Counted from the stretch's first letter, positions 10,339 through 25,500 are shown. The stretch: DNA of 64,000 nt from Hydractinia symbiolongicarpus (GCF_029227915.1 NC_079878.1:29415501-29479500); one strand, 5' to 3'. The notes: generated from the sequence alone by a model not told the origin. Made by a program: numbers and translations.

Positions 10339-12164
10339 TGGCCCGTATAGTCGAATGTATACAAAGAAAGTACCCTGTGAGTAAACTTATTTCCCGAACG
10401 ATTTATTAAATGATTTTTTCACCACTAAAACGCATGAGACTTGTAGTTTTCAAAAATGTTTTCATTTTTGATGAGACGCTGAATGAAAGAAGTTTAATCG
10501 CCGGCAAACGAAAACCTGCAGTTTCCCGTAAATCCCGTGCTTGGCCCGTATAGTCGAGTATATACAAAGAAAATACCCAGGAAGTAAACTCATTTCCCGA
10601 ACGATTTTTTAAATTATTTTTTCACCACTAAAACGTATGAGACTCGTAGTTTTCAAAAATGTTTTTATTTTTGATGAGACGCTGAATAAAAGAAGTTTAA
10701 TCGCCGGCAAACGAAAACCCGCGATTTCCCGTAAATCCCGGACTCGGCCCGTATAGTCAAAAGTATACAAAGAAAGTACCCTGCGAGTAAACTCATTTCC
10801 AGAACGATTTTTTAAATTATCTTTTCACCACTAAAACGCACGAGACTTGTAGTTTTCAAAAATGTTTTCATTTTTGATGAGACGCTGAATAAAAGAAGTG
10901 TAATCGCCGGCAAACAAAAACCCGCAAATTCCCGTAAATCCCAAACTCGGCCCGTATAATCAAAAGTATACAAAGAAAATACCCAGGGAGTAAACTCATT
11001 TCCAGAACGATTTTTTAAATTATCTTTTCACCACTAAAACGCATGAGACTTGTAGTTTTCAAAAATGTTTTCATTTTTGATGAGATGCTGAATAAAAGAA
11101 GTTTAATCGCCGGCAAACGAAAACCCGCGATTTCCCGTAAATCCCGGACTCGGCCCGTATAGTCAAAAGTATACAAAGAAAGTACCCTGCGAGTAAACTC
11201 ATTTCCAGAACGATTTTTTAAATTATCTTTTCACCACTAAAACGCACGAGACTTGTAGTTTTCAAAAATGTTTTCATTTTTGATGAGACGCTGAATAAAA
11301 GAAGTGTAATCGCCGGCAAACGAAAACCCGCGAATTCGCGTAAATCCCAAACTCAGCCCGTATAGTCAAAAGTATACAAAGAAAATACCCAGGGAGTAAA
11401 CTTATTTCCAGAACGATTTTTTAAATTATCTTTTCACCACTAAAACGCATAAGACTTGTAGTTTTCAAAAATGTTTTCATTTTTGATAAGACGCTGAATA
11501 AAAGATGTTTAATTGCCGTCTAACCAAAACCCACGATTTCCCGTAAATACCAGACTCGGCCCGTATAGTCAAAAGTATACAAAGAAAGTACCCTGCGAGT
11601 AAACTTATTTCCAGAACGATTTTTTAAATTATCTTTTCACCACTAAAACGCACGAGACTTGTAGTTTTCAAAAATGTTTTCATTTTTGATGACACGCTGA
11701 ATAAAAGAAGTGTAATCGCCGGCAAACGAAAACCCGCGAATTCGCGTAAATCCCAAACTCAGGCCGTATAGTCAAAAGTATACAAAGAAAATACCCAGGG
11801 AGTAAACTTATTTCCAGAACGATTTTTTAAATTATCTTTTCACCACTAAAACGCATGAGACTTGTAGTTTTCAAAAATGTTTTCATTTTTGATAAGACGC
11901 TGAATAAAAGATGTTTAATCGCCGTCTAACCAAAACCCGCGATTTCCCGTAAATACCAGACTCGGCCCGTATAGTCAAAAGTATACAAAGAAAGTACCCA
12001 GGGAGTAAACTCATTTCCCGAACGATTTTTTAAATTACTTTTTCACCACTAAAACGCATGAGACTTGTAGTTTTCAAAAATGTTTTCATTTTTGATAAGA
12101 CGCAGAATAAAAGATGTTAATCGCCGGCAAACGAAAACCCGCGATTTCCCGTAAATCCCGGGCT
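10339..12164 (+). repeat. 9-monomer HOR unit A-B-C-(H/G-C)-(D-C)-D-E, 1,826 bp
   Basis: From this unit on, A carries CCTGCAGTTTCCC. The monomer at 10,948 starts as H (TATAATCAAAAG, ATACCCAGGGAG) and ends as G (GATGCTG, CGGACTC). The C monomer at 11,557 has the private GATGACACGCTG, a marker found again at 17,373, 25,894, 29,952 and 31,574. Confidence 0.86.
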
Positions 12165-13990
12165 TGGCCCGTATAGTCGAATGTATACAAAGAAAGTACC
12201 CTGTGAGTAAACTCATTTCCCGAACGATTTATTAAATGATTTTTTCACCACTAAAACGCATGAGACTTGTAGTTTTCAAAAATGTTTTCATTTTTGATGA
12301 GACGCTGAATGAAAGAAGTTTAATCGCCGGCAAACGAAAACCTGCAGTTTCCCGTAAATCCCGTGCTTGGCCCGTATAGTCGAGTATATACAAAGAAAAT
12401 ACCCAGGAAGTAAACTCATTTCCCGAACGATTTTTTAAATTATTTTTTCACCACTAAAACGTATGAGACTCGTAGTTTTCAAAAATGTTTTTATTTTTGA
12501 TGAGACGCTGAATAAAAGAAGTTTAATCGCCGGCAAACGAAAACCCGCGATTTCCCGTAAATCCCGGACTCGGCCCGTATAGTCGAAAGTATACAAAGAA
12601 AGTACCCTGCGAGTAAACTCATTTCCAGAACGATTTTTTAAATTATCTTTTCACCACTAAAACGCACGAGACTTGTAGTTTTCAAAAATGTTTTCATTTT
12701 TGATGAGACGCTGAATAAAAGAAGTGTAATCGCCGGCAAACAAAAACCCGCAAATTCCCGTAAATCCCAAACTCGGCCCGTATAATCAAAAGTATACAAA
12801 GAAAATACCCAGGGAGTAAACTCATTTCCAGAACGATTTTTTAAATTATCTTTTCACCACTAAAACGCATGAGACTTGTAGTTTTCAAAAATGTTTTCAT
12901 TTTTGATGAGACGTTGAATGTAAGAAGTTTAATCGCCGGCAAACAAAAACCCGCGATTTCCCGTAAATCCCGTGCTTGGCCCGTATAGTCGAATGTATAC
13001 AAAGAAAGTACCCTGTGAGTAAACTCATTTCCCGAACAATTTTTTAAATTATTTTTTCACCACTAAAACACATGAGACTTGTAGTTTTAAAAGATGTTTT
13101 CATTTTTGATGAGACGCTGAATATAAGAAGTTTAATCGCCGGCAAACAAAAACCTGCGATTTCCCGTAAATCCCGTGCTTGGCCCGTATAGTCGAGTACA
13201 TACAAAGAAAGTACCCTGTGAGTAAACTCATTTCTCGAACGATTTTTTAAATTATTTTTTCACCACTAAAACGCATCAGACTTGTAGTTTTCAAAAATGT
13301 TTTCATTTTTGATGAGATGCTGAATAAAAGAAGTTTAATCGCCGGCAAACGAAAACCCGCGATTTCCCGTAAATCCCGGACTCGGCCCGTATAGTCAAAA
13401 GTATACAAAGAAAGTACCCTGCGAGTAAACTCATTTCCAGAACGATTTTTTAAATTATCTTTTCACCACTAAAACGCACGAGACTTGTAGTTTTCAAAAA
13501 TGTTTTCATTTTTGATGAGACGCTGAATAAAAGAAGTGTAATCGCCGGCAAACAAAAACCCGCAAATTCCCGTAAATCCCAAACTCGGCCCGTATAATCA
13601 AAAGTATACAAAGAAAATACCCAGGGAGTAAACTCATTTCCAGAACCATTTTTTAAATTATCTTTTCACCACTAAAACGCATGAGACTTGTAGTTTTCAA
13701 AAATGTTTTCATTTTTGATGAGATGCTGAATAAAAGAAGTTTAATCGCCGTCTAACCAAAACCCGCGATTTCCCGTAAATACCAGACTCGGCCCGTATAG
13801 TCAAAAGTATACAAAGAAAGTACCCAGGGAGTAAACTCATTTCCCGAACGATTTTTTAAATTACTTTTTCACCACTAAAACGCATGAGACTTGTAGTTTT
13901 CAAAAATGTTTTCATTTTTGATAAGACGCAGAATAAAAGATGTTAATCGCCGGCAAACGAAAACCCGCGATTTCCCGTAAATCCCGGGCT
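12165..13990 (+). repeat. 9-monomer HOR unit A-B-C-(H-F-G-C)-(H/D)-E, 1,826 bp
   Basis: Same length as the preceding unit but different content. A four-monomer H-F-G-C module sits at 12,774-13,585, and the next monomer (13,586) is a mosaic that starts as H and ends with the D marker GCCGTCTAACC. Equal length with unequal content shows that length alone would misclassify these units. Confidence 0.85.
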
Positions 13991-16900
13991 TGGCCCGTAT
14001 AGTCGAATGTATACAAAGAAAGTACCCTGTGAGTAAACTCATTTCCCGAACGATTTATTAAATGATTTTTTCACCACTAAAACGCATGAGACTTGTAGTT
14101 TTCAAAAATGTTTTCATTTTTGATGAGACGCTGAATGAAAGAAGTTTAATCGCCGGCAAACGAAAACCTGCAGTTTCCCGTAAATCCCGTGCTTGGCCCG
14201 TATAGTCGAGTATATACAAAGAAAATACCCAGGAAGTAAACTCATTTCCCGAACGATTTTTTAAATTATTTTTTCACCACTAAAACGTATGAGACTCGTA
14301 GTTTTCAAAAATGTTTTTATTTTTGATGAGACGCTGAATAAAAGAAGTTTAATCGCCGGCAAACGAAAACCCGCGATTTCCCGTAAATCCCGGACTCGGC
14401 CCGTATATTCGAAAGTATACAAAGAAAGTACCCTGCGAGTAAACTCATTTCCAGAACGATTTTTTAAATTATCTTTTCACCACTAAAACGCACGAGACTT
14501 GTAGTTTTCAAAAATGTTTTCATTTTTGATGAGACGCTGAATAAAAGAAGTGTAATCGCCGCCAAACAAAAACCCGCAAATTCCCGTAAATCCCAAACTC
14601 GGCCCGTATAATCAAAAGTATACAAAGAAAATACCCAGGGAGTAAACTCATTTCCAGAACGATTTTTTAAATTATCTTTTCACCACTAAAACGCATGAGA
14701 CTTGTAGTTTTCAGGAATGTTTTCATTTTTGATGAGACGCTTAATGAAAGAAGTTTAATTGCCGGCAAACGAAAACCCGCGATTTCCCGTAAATCCCGGG
14801 CTTGGCCCGTATAGTCGAATGTATACAAAGAAAGTACCCTGTGAGTAAACTCATTTCCCGAACAATTTTTTAAATTATTTTTTCACCACTAAAACACATG
14901 AGACTTGTAGTTTTAAAAGATGTTTTCATTTTTGATGAGACGCTGAATATAAGAAGTTTAATCGCCGGCAAACAAAAACCTGCGATTTCCCGTAAATCCC
15001 GTGCTTGGCCCGTATAGTCGAGTACATACAAAGAAAGTACCCTGTGAGTAAACTCATTTCTCGAACGATTTTTTAAATTATTTTTTCACCACTAAAACGC
15101 ATGAGACTTGTAGTTTTCAAAAATGTTTTCATTTTTGATGAGATGCTGAATAAAAGAAGTTTAATCGCCGGCAAACGAAAACCCGCGATTTCCCGTAAAT
15201 CCCGGACTCGGCCCGTATAGTCAAAAGTATACAAAGAAAGTACCCTGCGAGTAAACTCATTTCCAGAACGATTTTTTAAATTATCTTTTCACCACTAAAA
15301 CGCACGAGACTTGTAGTTTTCAAAAATGTTTTCATTTTTGATGAGACGCTGAATAAAAGAAGTGTAATCGCCGGCAAACAAAAACCCGCAAATTCCCGTA
15401 AATCCCAAACTCGGCCCGTATAATCAAAAGTATACAAAGAAAATACCCAGGGAGTAAACTCATTTCCAGAACGATTTTTTAAATTATCTTTTCACCACTA
15501 AAACGCATGAGACTTGTAGTTTTCAAAAATGTTTTCATTTTTGATGAGATGCTGAATAAAAGAAGTTTAATCGCCGGCAAACGAAAACCCGCGATTTCCC
15601 GTAAATCCCGGACTCGGCCCGTATAGTCAAAAGTATACAAAGAAAGTACCCTGCGAGTAAACTCATTTCCAGAACGATTTTTTAAATTATCTTTTCACCA
15701 CTAAAACGCACGAGACTTGTAGTTTTCAAAAATGTTTTCATTTTTGATGAGACGCTGAATAAAAGAAGTGTAATCGCCGGCAAACAAAAACCCGCAAATT
15801 CCCGTAAATCCCAAACTCGGCCCGTATAATCAAAAGTATACAAAGAAAATACCCAGGGAGTAAACTCATTTCCAGAACGATTTTTTAAATTATCTTTTCA
15901 CCACTAAAACGCATGAGACTTGTAGTTTTCAAAAATGTTTTCATTTTTGATGAGACGTTGAATGTAAGAAGTTTAATCGCCGGCAAACAAAAACCCGCGA
16001 TTTCCCGTAAATCCCGTGCTTGGCCCGTATAGTCGAATGTATACAAAGAAAGTACCCTGTGAGTAAACTCATTTCCCGAACAATTTTTTAAATTATTTTT
16101 TCACCACTAAAACACATGAGACTTGTAGTTTTAAAAGATGTTTTCATTTTTGATGAGACGCTGAATATAAGAAGTTTAATCGCCGGCAAACAAAAACCTG
16201 CGATTTCCCGTAAATCCCGTGCTTGGCCCGTATAGTCGAGTACATACAAAGAAAGTACCCTGTGAGTAAACTCATTTCTCGAACGATTTTTTAAATTATT
16301 TTTTCACCACTAAAACGCATCAGACTTGTAGTTTTCAAAAATGTTTTCATTTTTGATGAGATGCTGAATAAAAGAAGTTTAATCGCCGGCAAACGAAAAC
16401 CCGCGATTTCCCGTAAATCCCGGACTCGGCCCGTATAGTCAAAAGTATACAAAGAAAGTACCCTGCGAGTAAACTCATTTCCAGAACGATTTTTTAAATT
16501 ATCTTTTCACCACTAAAACGCACGAGACTTGTAGTTTTCAAAAATGTTTTCATTTTTGATGAGACGCTGAATAAAAGAAGTGTAATCGCCGGCAAACAAA
16601 AACCCGCAAATTCCCGTAAATCCCAAACTCGGCCCGTATAATCAAAAGTATACAAAGAAAATACCCAGGGAGTAAACTCATTTCCAGAACGATTTTTTAA
16701 ATTATCTTTTCACCACTAAAACGCATGAGACTTGTAGTTTTCAAAAATGTTTTCATTTTTGATGAGATGCTGAATAAAAGAAGTTTAATCGCCGGCAAAC
16801 GAAAACCCGCGATTTCCCGTAAATCCCGGACTCGGCCCGTATAGTCAAAAGTATACAAAGAAAGTACCCTGCGAGTAAACTCATTTCCAGAACGATTTTT

Positions 16901-17846
16901 TAAATTATCTTTTCACCACTAAAACGCACGAGACTTGTAGTTTTCAAAAATGTTTTCATTTTTGATGAGACGCTGAATAAAAGAAGTGTAATCGCCGGCA
17001 AACGAAAACCCGCGAATTCGCGTAAATCCCAAACTCAGCCCGTATAGTCAAAAGTATACAAAGAAAATACCCAGGGAGTAAACTTATTTCCAGAACGATT
17101 TTTTAAATTATCTTTTCACCACTAAAACGCATGAGACTTGTAGTTTTCAAAAATGTTTTCATTTTTGATAAGACGCTGAATAAAAGATGTTTAATTGCCG
17201 TCTAACCAAAACCCGCGATTTCCCGTAAATACCAGACTCGGCCCGTATAGTCAAAAGTATACAAAGAAAGTACCCTGCGAGTAAACTTATTTCCAGAACG
17301 ATTTTTTAAATTATCTTTTCACCACTAAAACGCACGAGACTTGTAGTTTTCAAAAATGTTTTCATTTTTGATGACACGCTGAATAAAAGAAGTGTAATCG
17401 CCGGCAAACGAAAACCCGCGAATTCGCGTAAATCCCAAACTCAGGCCGTATAGTCAAAAGTATACAAAGAAAATACCCAGGGAGTAAACTTATTTCCAGA
17501 ACGATTTTTTAAATTATCTTTTCACCACTAAAACGCATGAGACTTGTAGTTTTCAAAAATGTTTTCATTTTTGATAAGACGCTGAATAAAAGATGTTTAA
17601 TCGCCGTCTAACCAAAACCCGCGATTTCCCGTAAATACCAGACTCGGCCCGTATAGACAAAAGTATACAAAGAAAGTACCCAGGGAGTAAACTCATTTCC
17701 CGAACGATTTTTTAAATTACTTTTTCACCACTAAAACGCATGAGACTTGTAGTTTTCAAAAATGTTTTCATTTTTGATAAGACGCAGAATAAAAGATGTT
17801 AATCGCCGGCAAACGAAAACCCGCGATTTCCCGTAAATCCCGGGCT
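13991..17846 (+). repeat. 19-monomer HOR unit, copy 1, 3,856 bp
   Basis: Class order: A-B-C, Z-F-G-C, H/G-C, H-F-G-C, H/G-C, D-C, D-E. Z (14,600) carries CAGGAATG, GCTTAATGAAAG and ATTGCCGG. Private variants TATATTCGAAAG (14,405) and CGCCGCCAAAC (14,558) recur 8,521 bp later at 22,926 and 23,079, which identifies a second copy of the whole unit. Confidence 0.86.
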
Positions 17847-19874
17847 TGGCCCGTATAGTCGAATGTATACAAAGAAAGTACCCTGTGAGTAAACTCATTT
17901 CCCGAACGATTTATTAAATGATTTTTTCACCACTAAAACGCATGAGACTTGTAGTTTTCAAAAATGTTTTCATTTTTGATGAGACGCTGAATGAAAGAAG
18001 TTTAATCGCCGGCAAACGAAAACCTGCAGTTTCCCGTAAATCCCGTGCTTGGCCCGTATAGTCGAGTATATACAAAGAAAATACCCAGGAAGTAAACTCA
18101 TTTCCCGAACGATTTTTTAAATTATTTTTTCACCACTAAAACGTATGAGACTCGTAGTTTTCAAAAATGTTTTTATTTTTGATGAGACGCTGAATAAAAG
18201 AAGTTTAATCGCCGGCAAACGAAAACCCGCGATTTCCCGTAAATCCCGGACTCGGCCCGTATAGTCGAAAGTATACAAAGAAAGTACCCTGCGAGTAAAC
18301 TCATTTCCAGAACGATTTTTTAAATTATCTTTTCACCACTAAAACGCACGAGACTTGTAGTTTTCAAAAATGTTTTCATTTTTGATGAGACGCTGAATAA
18401 AAGAAGTGTAATCGCCGGCAAACAAAAACCGCAAATTCCCGTAAATCCCAAACTCGGCCCGTATAATCAAAAGTATACAAAGAAAATACCCAGGGAGTAA
18501 ACTCATTTCCAGAACGATTTTTTAAATTATCTTTTCACCACTAAAACGCATGAGACTTGTAGTTTTCAAAAATGTTTTCATTTTTGATGAGACGTTGAAT
18601 GTAAGAAGTTTAATCGCCGGCAAACAAAAACCCGCGATTTCCCGTAAATCCCGTGCTTGGCCCGTATAGTCGAATGTATACAAAGAAAGTACCCTGTGAG
18701 TAAACTCATTTCCCGAACAATTTTTTAAATTATTTTTTCACCACTAAAACACATGAGACTTGTAGTTTTAAAAGATGTTTTCATTTTTGATGAGACGCTG
18801 AATATAAGAAGTTTAATCGCCGGCAAACAAAAACCTGCGATTTCCCGTAAATCCCGTGCTTGGCCCGTATAGTCGAGTACATACAAAGAAAGTACCCTGT
18901 GAGTAAACTCATTTCTCGAACGATTTTTTAAATTATTTTTTCACCACTAAAACGCATCAGACTTGTAGTTTTCAAAAATGTTTTCATTTTTGATGAGATG
19001 CTGAATAAAAGAAGTTTAATCGCCGGCAAACGAAAACCCGCGATTTCCCGTAAATCCCGGACTCGGACCGTATAGTCAAAAGTATACAAAGAAAGTACCC
19101 TGCGAGTAAACTCATTTCCAGAACGATTTTTTAAATTTTTTTTTCACCATTAAAACGCACGAGACTTGTAGTTTTCAAAAATGTTTTCATTTTTGATGAG
19201 ACGCTGAATAAAAGAAGTGTAATCGCCGGCAAACGAAAACCCGCGAATTCCCGTAAATCCCAAACTCGGCCCGCATAGTCAAAAGTATACAAAGAAAATA
19301 CCCAGGGAGTAAACTCATTTCCAGAACGATTTTTTAAATTATCTTTTCACCACTAAAACGCATGAGACTTGTAGTTTTCAAAAATGTTTTCATTTTTGAT
19401 AAGACGCTGAATAAAAGATGTTTAATCGCCGTCTAACCAAAACCCGCGATTTTCCGTAAATACCGGACTCGGTCCGTATAGTCAAAAGTATACAAAGAAA
19501 GTACCCAGGGAGTAAACTCATTTCCCGAACGATTTTTTAAATTATTTTTTCACCACTAAAACGCATGAGACTTGTAGTTTTCAAAAATGTTTTCATTTTT
19601 GATAAGACGCTGAATAAAAGATGTTTAATCGCCGTCTAACCAAAACCCGCGATTTCCCGTAAATACCAGACTCGGCCCGTATAGTCAAAAGTATACAAAG
19701 AAAGTACCCAGGGAGTAAACTCATTTCCCGAACGATTTTTTAAATTACTTTTTCACCACTAAAACGCATGAGACTTGTAGTTTTCAAAAATGTTTTCATT
19801 TTTGATAAGACGCAGAATAAAAGATGTTAATCGCCGGCAAACGAAAACCCGCGATTTCCCGTAAATCCTGGGCT
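17847..19874 (+). repeat. 10-monomer HOR unit A-B-C-(H-F-G-C)-D-(E/D)-E, 2,028 bp
   Basis: Length is 10 x 203 - 2. One base is lost in E and one in the C monomer at 18,253 (CAAAAACCGCAAATT). The C monomer at 19,064 has an uninterrupted T9 run (19,136-19,144) and CACCATTAAAAC, a marker shared with 21.2, 22.0 and 33.3 kb. Confidence 0.85.
19136..19144 (+). repeat. T9 run marker variant
   Basis: Two substitutions turn TTATCTTTT into nine Ts, followed by CACCATT. The same marker lies at 21,164-21,172, 21,976-21,984 and 33,337-33,345. The first three are spaced by one 10-mer unit and one 4-mer module. The last shows transfer of this unit type over 11.4 kb. Confidence 0.85.
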
Positions 19875-22511
19875 TGGCCCGTATAGTCGAATGTATACAA
19901 AGAAAGTACCCTGTGAGTAAACTCATTTCCCGAACGATTTATTAAATGATTTTTTCACCACTAAAACGCATGAGACTTGTAGTTTTCAAAAATGTTTTCA
20001 TTTTTGATGAGACGCTGAATGAAAGAAGTTTAATCGCCGGCAAACGAAAACCTGCAGTTTCCCGTAAATCCCGTGCTTGGCCCGTATAGTCGAGTATATA
20101 CAAAGAAAATACCCAGGAAGTAAACTCATTTCCCGAACGATTTTTTAAATTATTTTTTCACCACTAAAACGTATGAGACTCGTAGTTTTCAAAAATGTTT
20201 TTATTTTTGATGAGACGCTGAATAAAAGAAGTTTAATCGCCGGCAAACGAAAACCCGCGATTTCCCGTAAATCCCGGACTCGGCCCGTATAGTCGAAAGT
20301 ATACAAAGAAAGTACCCTGCGAGTAAACTCATTTCCAGAACGATTTTTTAAATTATCTTTTCACCACTAAAACGCACGAGACTTGTAGTTTTCAAAAATG
20401 TTTTCATTTTTGATGAGACGCTGAATAAAAGAAGTGTAATCGCCGGCAAACAAAAACCGCAAATTCCCGTAAATCCCAAACTCGGCCCGTATAATCAAAA
20501 GTATACAAAGAAAATACCCAGGGAGTAAACTCATTTCCAGAACGATTTTTTAAATTATCTTTTCACCACTAAAACGCATGAGACTTGTAGTTTTCAAAAA
20601 TGTTTTCATTTTTGATGAGACGTTGAATGTAAGAAGTTTAATCGCCGGCAAACAAAAACCCGCGATTTCCCGTAAATCCCGTGCTTGGCCCGTATAGTCG
20701 AATGTATACAAAGAAAGTACCCTGTGAGTAAACTCATTTCCCGAACAATTTTTTAAATTATTTTTTCACCACTAAAACACATGAGACTTGTAGTTTTAAA
20801 AGATGTTTTCATTTTTGATGAGACGCTGAATATAAGAAGTTTAATCGCCGGCAAACAAAAACCTGCGATTTCCCGTAAATCCCGTGCTTGGCCCGTATAG
20901 TCGAGTACATACAAAGAAAGTACCCTGTGAGTAAACTCATTTCTCGAACGATTTTTTAAATTATTTTTTCACCACTAAAACGCATCAGACTTGTAGTTTT
21001 CAAAAATGTTTTCATTTTTGATGAGATGCTGAATAAAAGAAGTTTAATCGCCGGCAAACGAAAACCCGCGATTTCCCGTAAATCCCGGACTCGGACCGTA
21101 TAGTCAAAAGTATACAAAGAAAGAACCCTGCGAGTAAACTCATTTCCAGAACGATTTTTTAAATTTTTTTTTCACCATTAAAACGCACGAGACTTGTAGT
21201 TTTCAAAAATGTTTTCATTTTTGATGAGACGCTGAATAAAAGAAGTGTAATCGCCGGCAAACGAAAACCCGCGAATTCCCGTAAATCCCAAACTCGGCCC
21301 GCATAGTCAAAAGTATACAAAGAAAATACCCAGGGAGTAAACTCATTTCCAGAACGATTTTTTAAATTATCTTTTCACCACTAAAACGCATGAGACTTGT
21401 AGTTTTCAAAAATGTTTTCATTTTTGATGAGACGTTGAATGTAAGAAGTTTAATCGCCGGCAAACAAAAACCCGCGATTTCCCGTAAATCCCGTGCTTGG
21501 CCCGTATAGTCGAATGTATACAAAGAAAGTACCCTGTGAGTAAACTCATTTCCCGAACAATTTTTTAAATTATTTTTTCACCACTAAAACACATGAGACT
21601 TGTAGTTTTAAAAGATGTTTTCATTTTTGATGAGACGCTGAATATAAGAAGTTTAATCGCCGGCAAACAAAAACCTGCGATTTCCCGTAAATCCCGTGCT
21701 TGGCCCGTATAGTCGAGTACATACAAAGAAAGTACCCTGTGAGTAAACTCATTTCTCGAACGATTTTTTAAATTATTTTTTCACCACTAAAACGCATCAG
21801 ACTTGTAGTTTTCAAAAATGTTTTCATTTTTGATGAGATGCTGAATAAAAGAAGTTTAATCGCCGGCAAACGAAAACCCGCGATTTCCCGTAAATCCCGG
21901 ACTCGGACCGTATAGTCAAAAGTATACAAAGAAAGAACCCTGCGAGTAAACTCATTTCCAGAACGATTTTTTAAATTTTTTTTTCACCATTAAAACGCAC
22001 GAGACTTGTAGTTTTCAAAAATGTTTTCATTTTTGATGAGACGCTGAATAAAAGAAGTGTAATCGCCGGCAAACGAAAACCCGCGAATTCCCGTAAATCC
22101 CAAACTCGGCCCGCATAGTCAAAAGTATACAAAGAAAATACCCAGGGAGTAAACTCATTTCCAGAACGATTTTTTAAATTATCTTTTCACCACTAAAACG
22201 CATGAGACTTGTAGTTTTCAAAAATGTTTTCATTTTTGATAAGACGCTGAATAAAAGATGTTTAATCGCCGTCTAACCAAAACCCGCGATTTTCCGTAAA
22301 TACCGGACTCGGTCCGTATAGTCAAAAGTATACAAAGAAAGTACCCAGGGAGTAAACTCATTTCCCGAACGATTTTTTAAATTATTTTTTCACCACTAAA
22401 ACGCATGAGACTTGTAGTTTTAAAAAATGTTTTCATTTTTGATAAGACGCAGAATAAAAGATGTTAATCGCCGGCAAACGAAAACCCGCGATTTCCCGTA
22501 AATCCCGGGCT
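19875..22511 (+). repeat. 13-monomer HOR unit A-B-C-(H-F-G-C)x2-D-E, 2,637 bp
   Basis: Two successive H-F-G-C modules (20,483-21,294 and 21,295-22,106) are nearly identical at an 812-bp offset. They share GCATCAG, CGGACCG, AGAACCCTGCG and the T9 run. The unit is the 9-mer type plus one tandemly duplicated module. Confidence 0.88.
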
Positions 22512-25500
22512 TGGCCCGTATAGTCGAATGTATACAAAGAAAGTACCCTGTGAGTAAACTCATTTCCCGAACGATTTATTAAATGATTTTTTCACCACTA
22601 AAACGCATGAGACTTGTAGTTTTCAAAAATGTTTTCATTTTTGATGAGACGCTGAATGAAAGAAGTTTAATCGCCGGCAAACGAAAACCTGCAGTTTCCC
22701 GTAAATCCCGTGCTTGGCCCGTATAGTCGAGTATATACAAAGAAAATACCCAGGAAGTAAACTCATTTCCCGAACGATTTTTTAAATTATTTTTTCACCA
22801 CTAAAACGTATGAGACTCGTAGTTTTCAAAAATGTTTTTATTTTTGATGAGACGCTGAATAAAAGAAGTTTAATCGCCGGCAAACGAAAACCCGCGATTT
22901 CCCGTAAATCCCGGACTCGGCCCGTATATTCGAAAGTATACAAAGAAAGTACCCTGCGAGTAAACTCATTTCCAGAACGATTTTTTAAATTATCTTTTCA
23001 CCACTAAAACGCACGAGACTTGTAGTTTTCAAAAATGTTTTCATTTTTGATGAGACGCTGAATAAAAGAAGTGTAATCGCCGCCAAACAAAAACCCGCAA
23101 ATTCCCGTAAATCCCAAACTCGGCCCGTATAATCAAAAGTATACAAAGAAAATACCCAGGGAGTAAACTCATTTCCAGAACGATTTTTTAAATTATCTTT
23201 TCACCACTAAAACGCATGAGACTTGTAGTTTTCAGGAATGTTTTCATTTTTGATGAGACGCTTAATGAAAGAAGTTTAATTGCCGGCAAACGAAAACCCG
23301 CGATTTCCCGTAAATCCCGGGCTTGGCCCGTATAGTCGAATGTATACAAAGAAAGTACCCTGTGAGTAAACTCATTTCCCGAACAATTTTTTAAATTATT
23401 TTTTCACCACTAAAACACATGAGACTTGTAGTTTTAAAAGATGTTTTCATTTTTGATGAGACGCTGAATATAAGAAGTTTAATCGCCGGCAAACAAAAAC
23501 CTGCGATTTCCCGTAAATCCCGTGCTTGGCCCGTATAGTCGAGTACATACAAAGAAAGTACCCTGTGAGTAAACTCATTTCTCGAACGATTTTTTAAATT
23601 ATTTTTTCACCACTAAAACGCATCAGACTTGTAGTTTTCAAAAATGTTTTCATTTTTGATGAGATGCTGAATAAAAGAAGTTTAATCGCCGGCAAACGAA
23701 AACCCGCGATTTCCCGTAAATCCCGGACTCGGCCCGTATAGTCAAAAGTATACAAAGAAAGTACCCTGCGAGTAAACTCATTTCCAGAACGATTTTTTAA
23801 ATTATCTTTTCACCACTAAAACGCACGAGACTTGTAGTTTTCAAAAATGTTTTCATTTTTGATGAGACGCTGAATAAAAGAAGTGTAATCGCCGGCAAAC
23901 AAAAACCCGCAAATTCCCGTAAATCCCAAACTCGGCCCGTATAATCAAAAGTATACAAAGAAAATACCCAGGGAGTAAACTCATTTCCAGAACGATTTTT
24001 TAAATTATCTTTTCACCACTAAAACGCATGAGACTTGTAGTTTTCAAAAATGTTTTCATTTTTGATGAGATGCTGAATAAAAGAAGTTTAATCGCCGGCA
24101 AACGAAAACCCGCGATTTCCCGTAAATCCCGGACTCGGCCCGTATAGTCAAAAGTATACAAAGAAAGTACCCTGCGAGTAAACTCATTTCCAGAACGATT
24201 TTTTAAATTATCTTTTCACCACTAAAACGCACGAGACTTGTAGTTTTCAAAAATGTTTTCATTTTTGATGAGACGCTGAATAAAAGAAGTGTAATCGCCG
24301 GCAAACAAAAACCCGCAAATTCCCGTAAATCCCAAACTCGGCCCGTATAATCAAAAGTATACAAAGAAAATACCCAGGGAGTAAACTCATTTCCAGAACG
24401 ATTTTTTAAATTATCTTTTCACCACTAAAACGCATGAGACTTGTAGTTTTCAAAAATGTTTTCATTTTTGATGAGACGTTGAATGTAAGAAGTTTAATCG
24501 CCGGCAAACAAAAACCCGCGATTTCCCGTAAATCCCGTGCTTGGCCCGTATAGTCGAATGTATACAAAGAAAGTACCCTGTGAGTAAACTCATTTCCCGA
24601 ACAATTTTTTAAATTATTTTTTCACCACTAAAACACATGAGACTTGTAGTTTTAAAAGATGTTTTCATTTTTGATGAGACGCTGAATATAAGAAGTTTAA
24701 TCGCCGGCAAACAAAAACCTGCGATTTCCCGTAAATCCCGTGCTTGGCCCGTATAGTCGAGTACATACAAAGAAAGTACCCTGTGAGTAAACTCATTTCT
24801 CGAACGATTTTTTAAATTATTTTTTCACCACTAAAACGCATCAGACTTGTAGTTTTCAAAAATGTTTTCATTTTTGATGAGATGCTGAATAAAAGAAGTT
24901 TAATCGCCGGCAAACGAAAACCCGCGATTTCCCGTAAATCCCGGACTCGGCCCGTATAGTCAAAAGTATACAAAGAAAGTACCCTGCGAGTAAACTCATT
25001 TCCAGAACGATTTTTTAAATTATCTTTTCACCACTAAAACGCACGAGACTTGTAGTTTTCAAAAATGTTTTCATTTTTGATGAGACGCTGAATAAAAGAA
25101 GTGTAATCGCCGGCAAACAAAAACCCGCAAATTCCCGTAAATCCCAAACTCGGCCCGTATAATCAAAAGTATACAAAGAAAATACCCAGGGAGTAAACTC
25201 ATTTCCAGAACGATTTTTTAAATTATCTTTTCACCACTAAAACGCATGAGACTTGTAGTTTTCAAAAATGTTTTCATTTTTGATGAGATGCTGAATAAAA
25301 GAAGTTTAATCGCCGGCAAACGAAAACCCGCGATTTCCCGTAAATCCCGGACTCGGCCTGTATAGTCAAAAGTATACAAAGAAAGTACCCTGCGAGTAAA
25401 CTCATTTCCAGAACGATTTTTTAAATTATCTTTTCACCACTAAAACGCACGAGACTTGTAGTTTTCAAAAATGTTTTCATTTTTGATGAGACGCTGAATA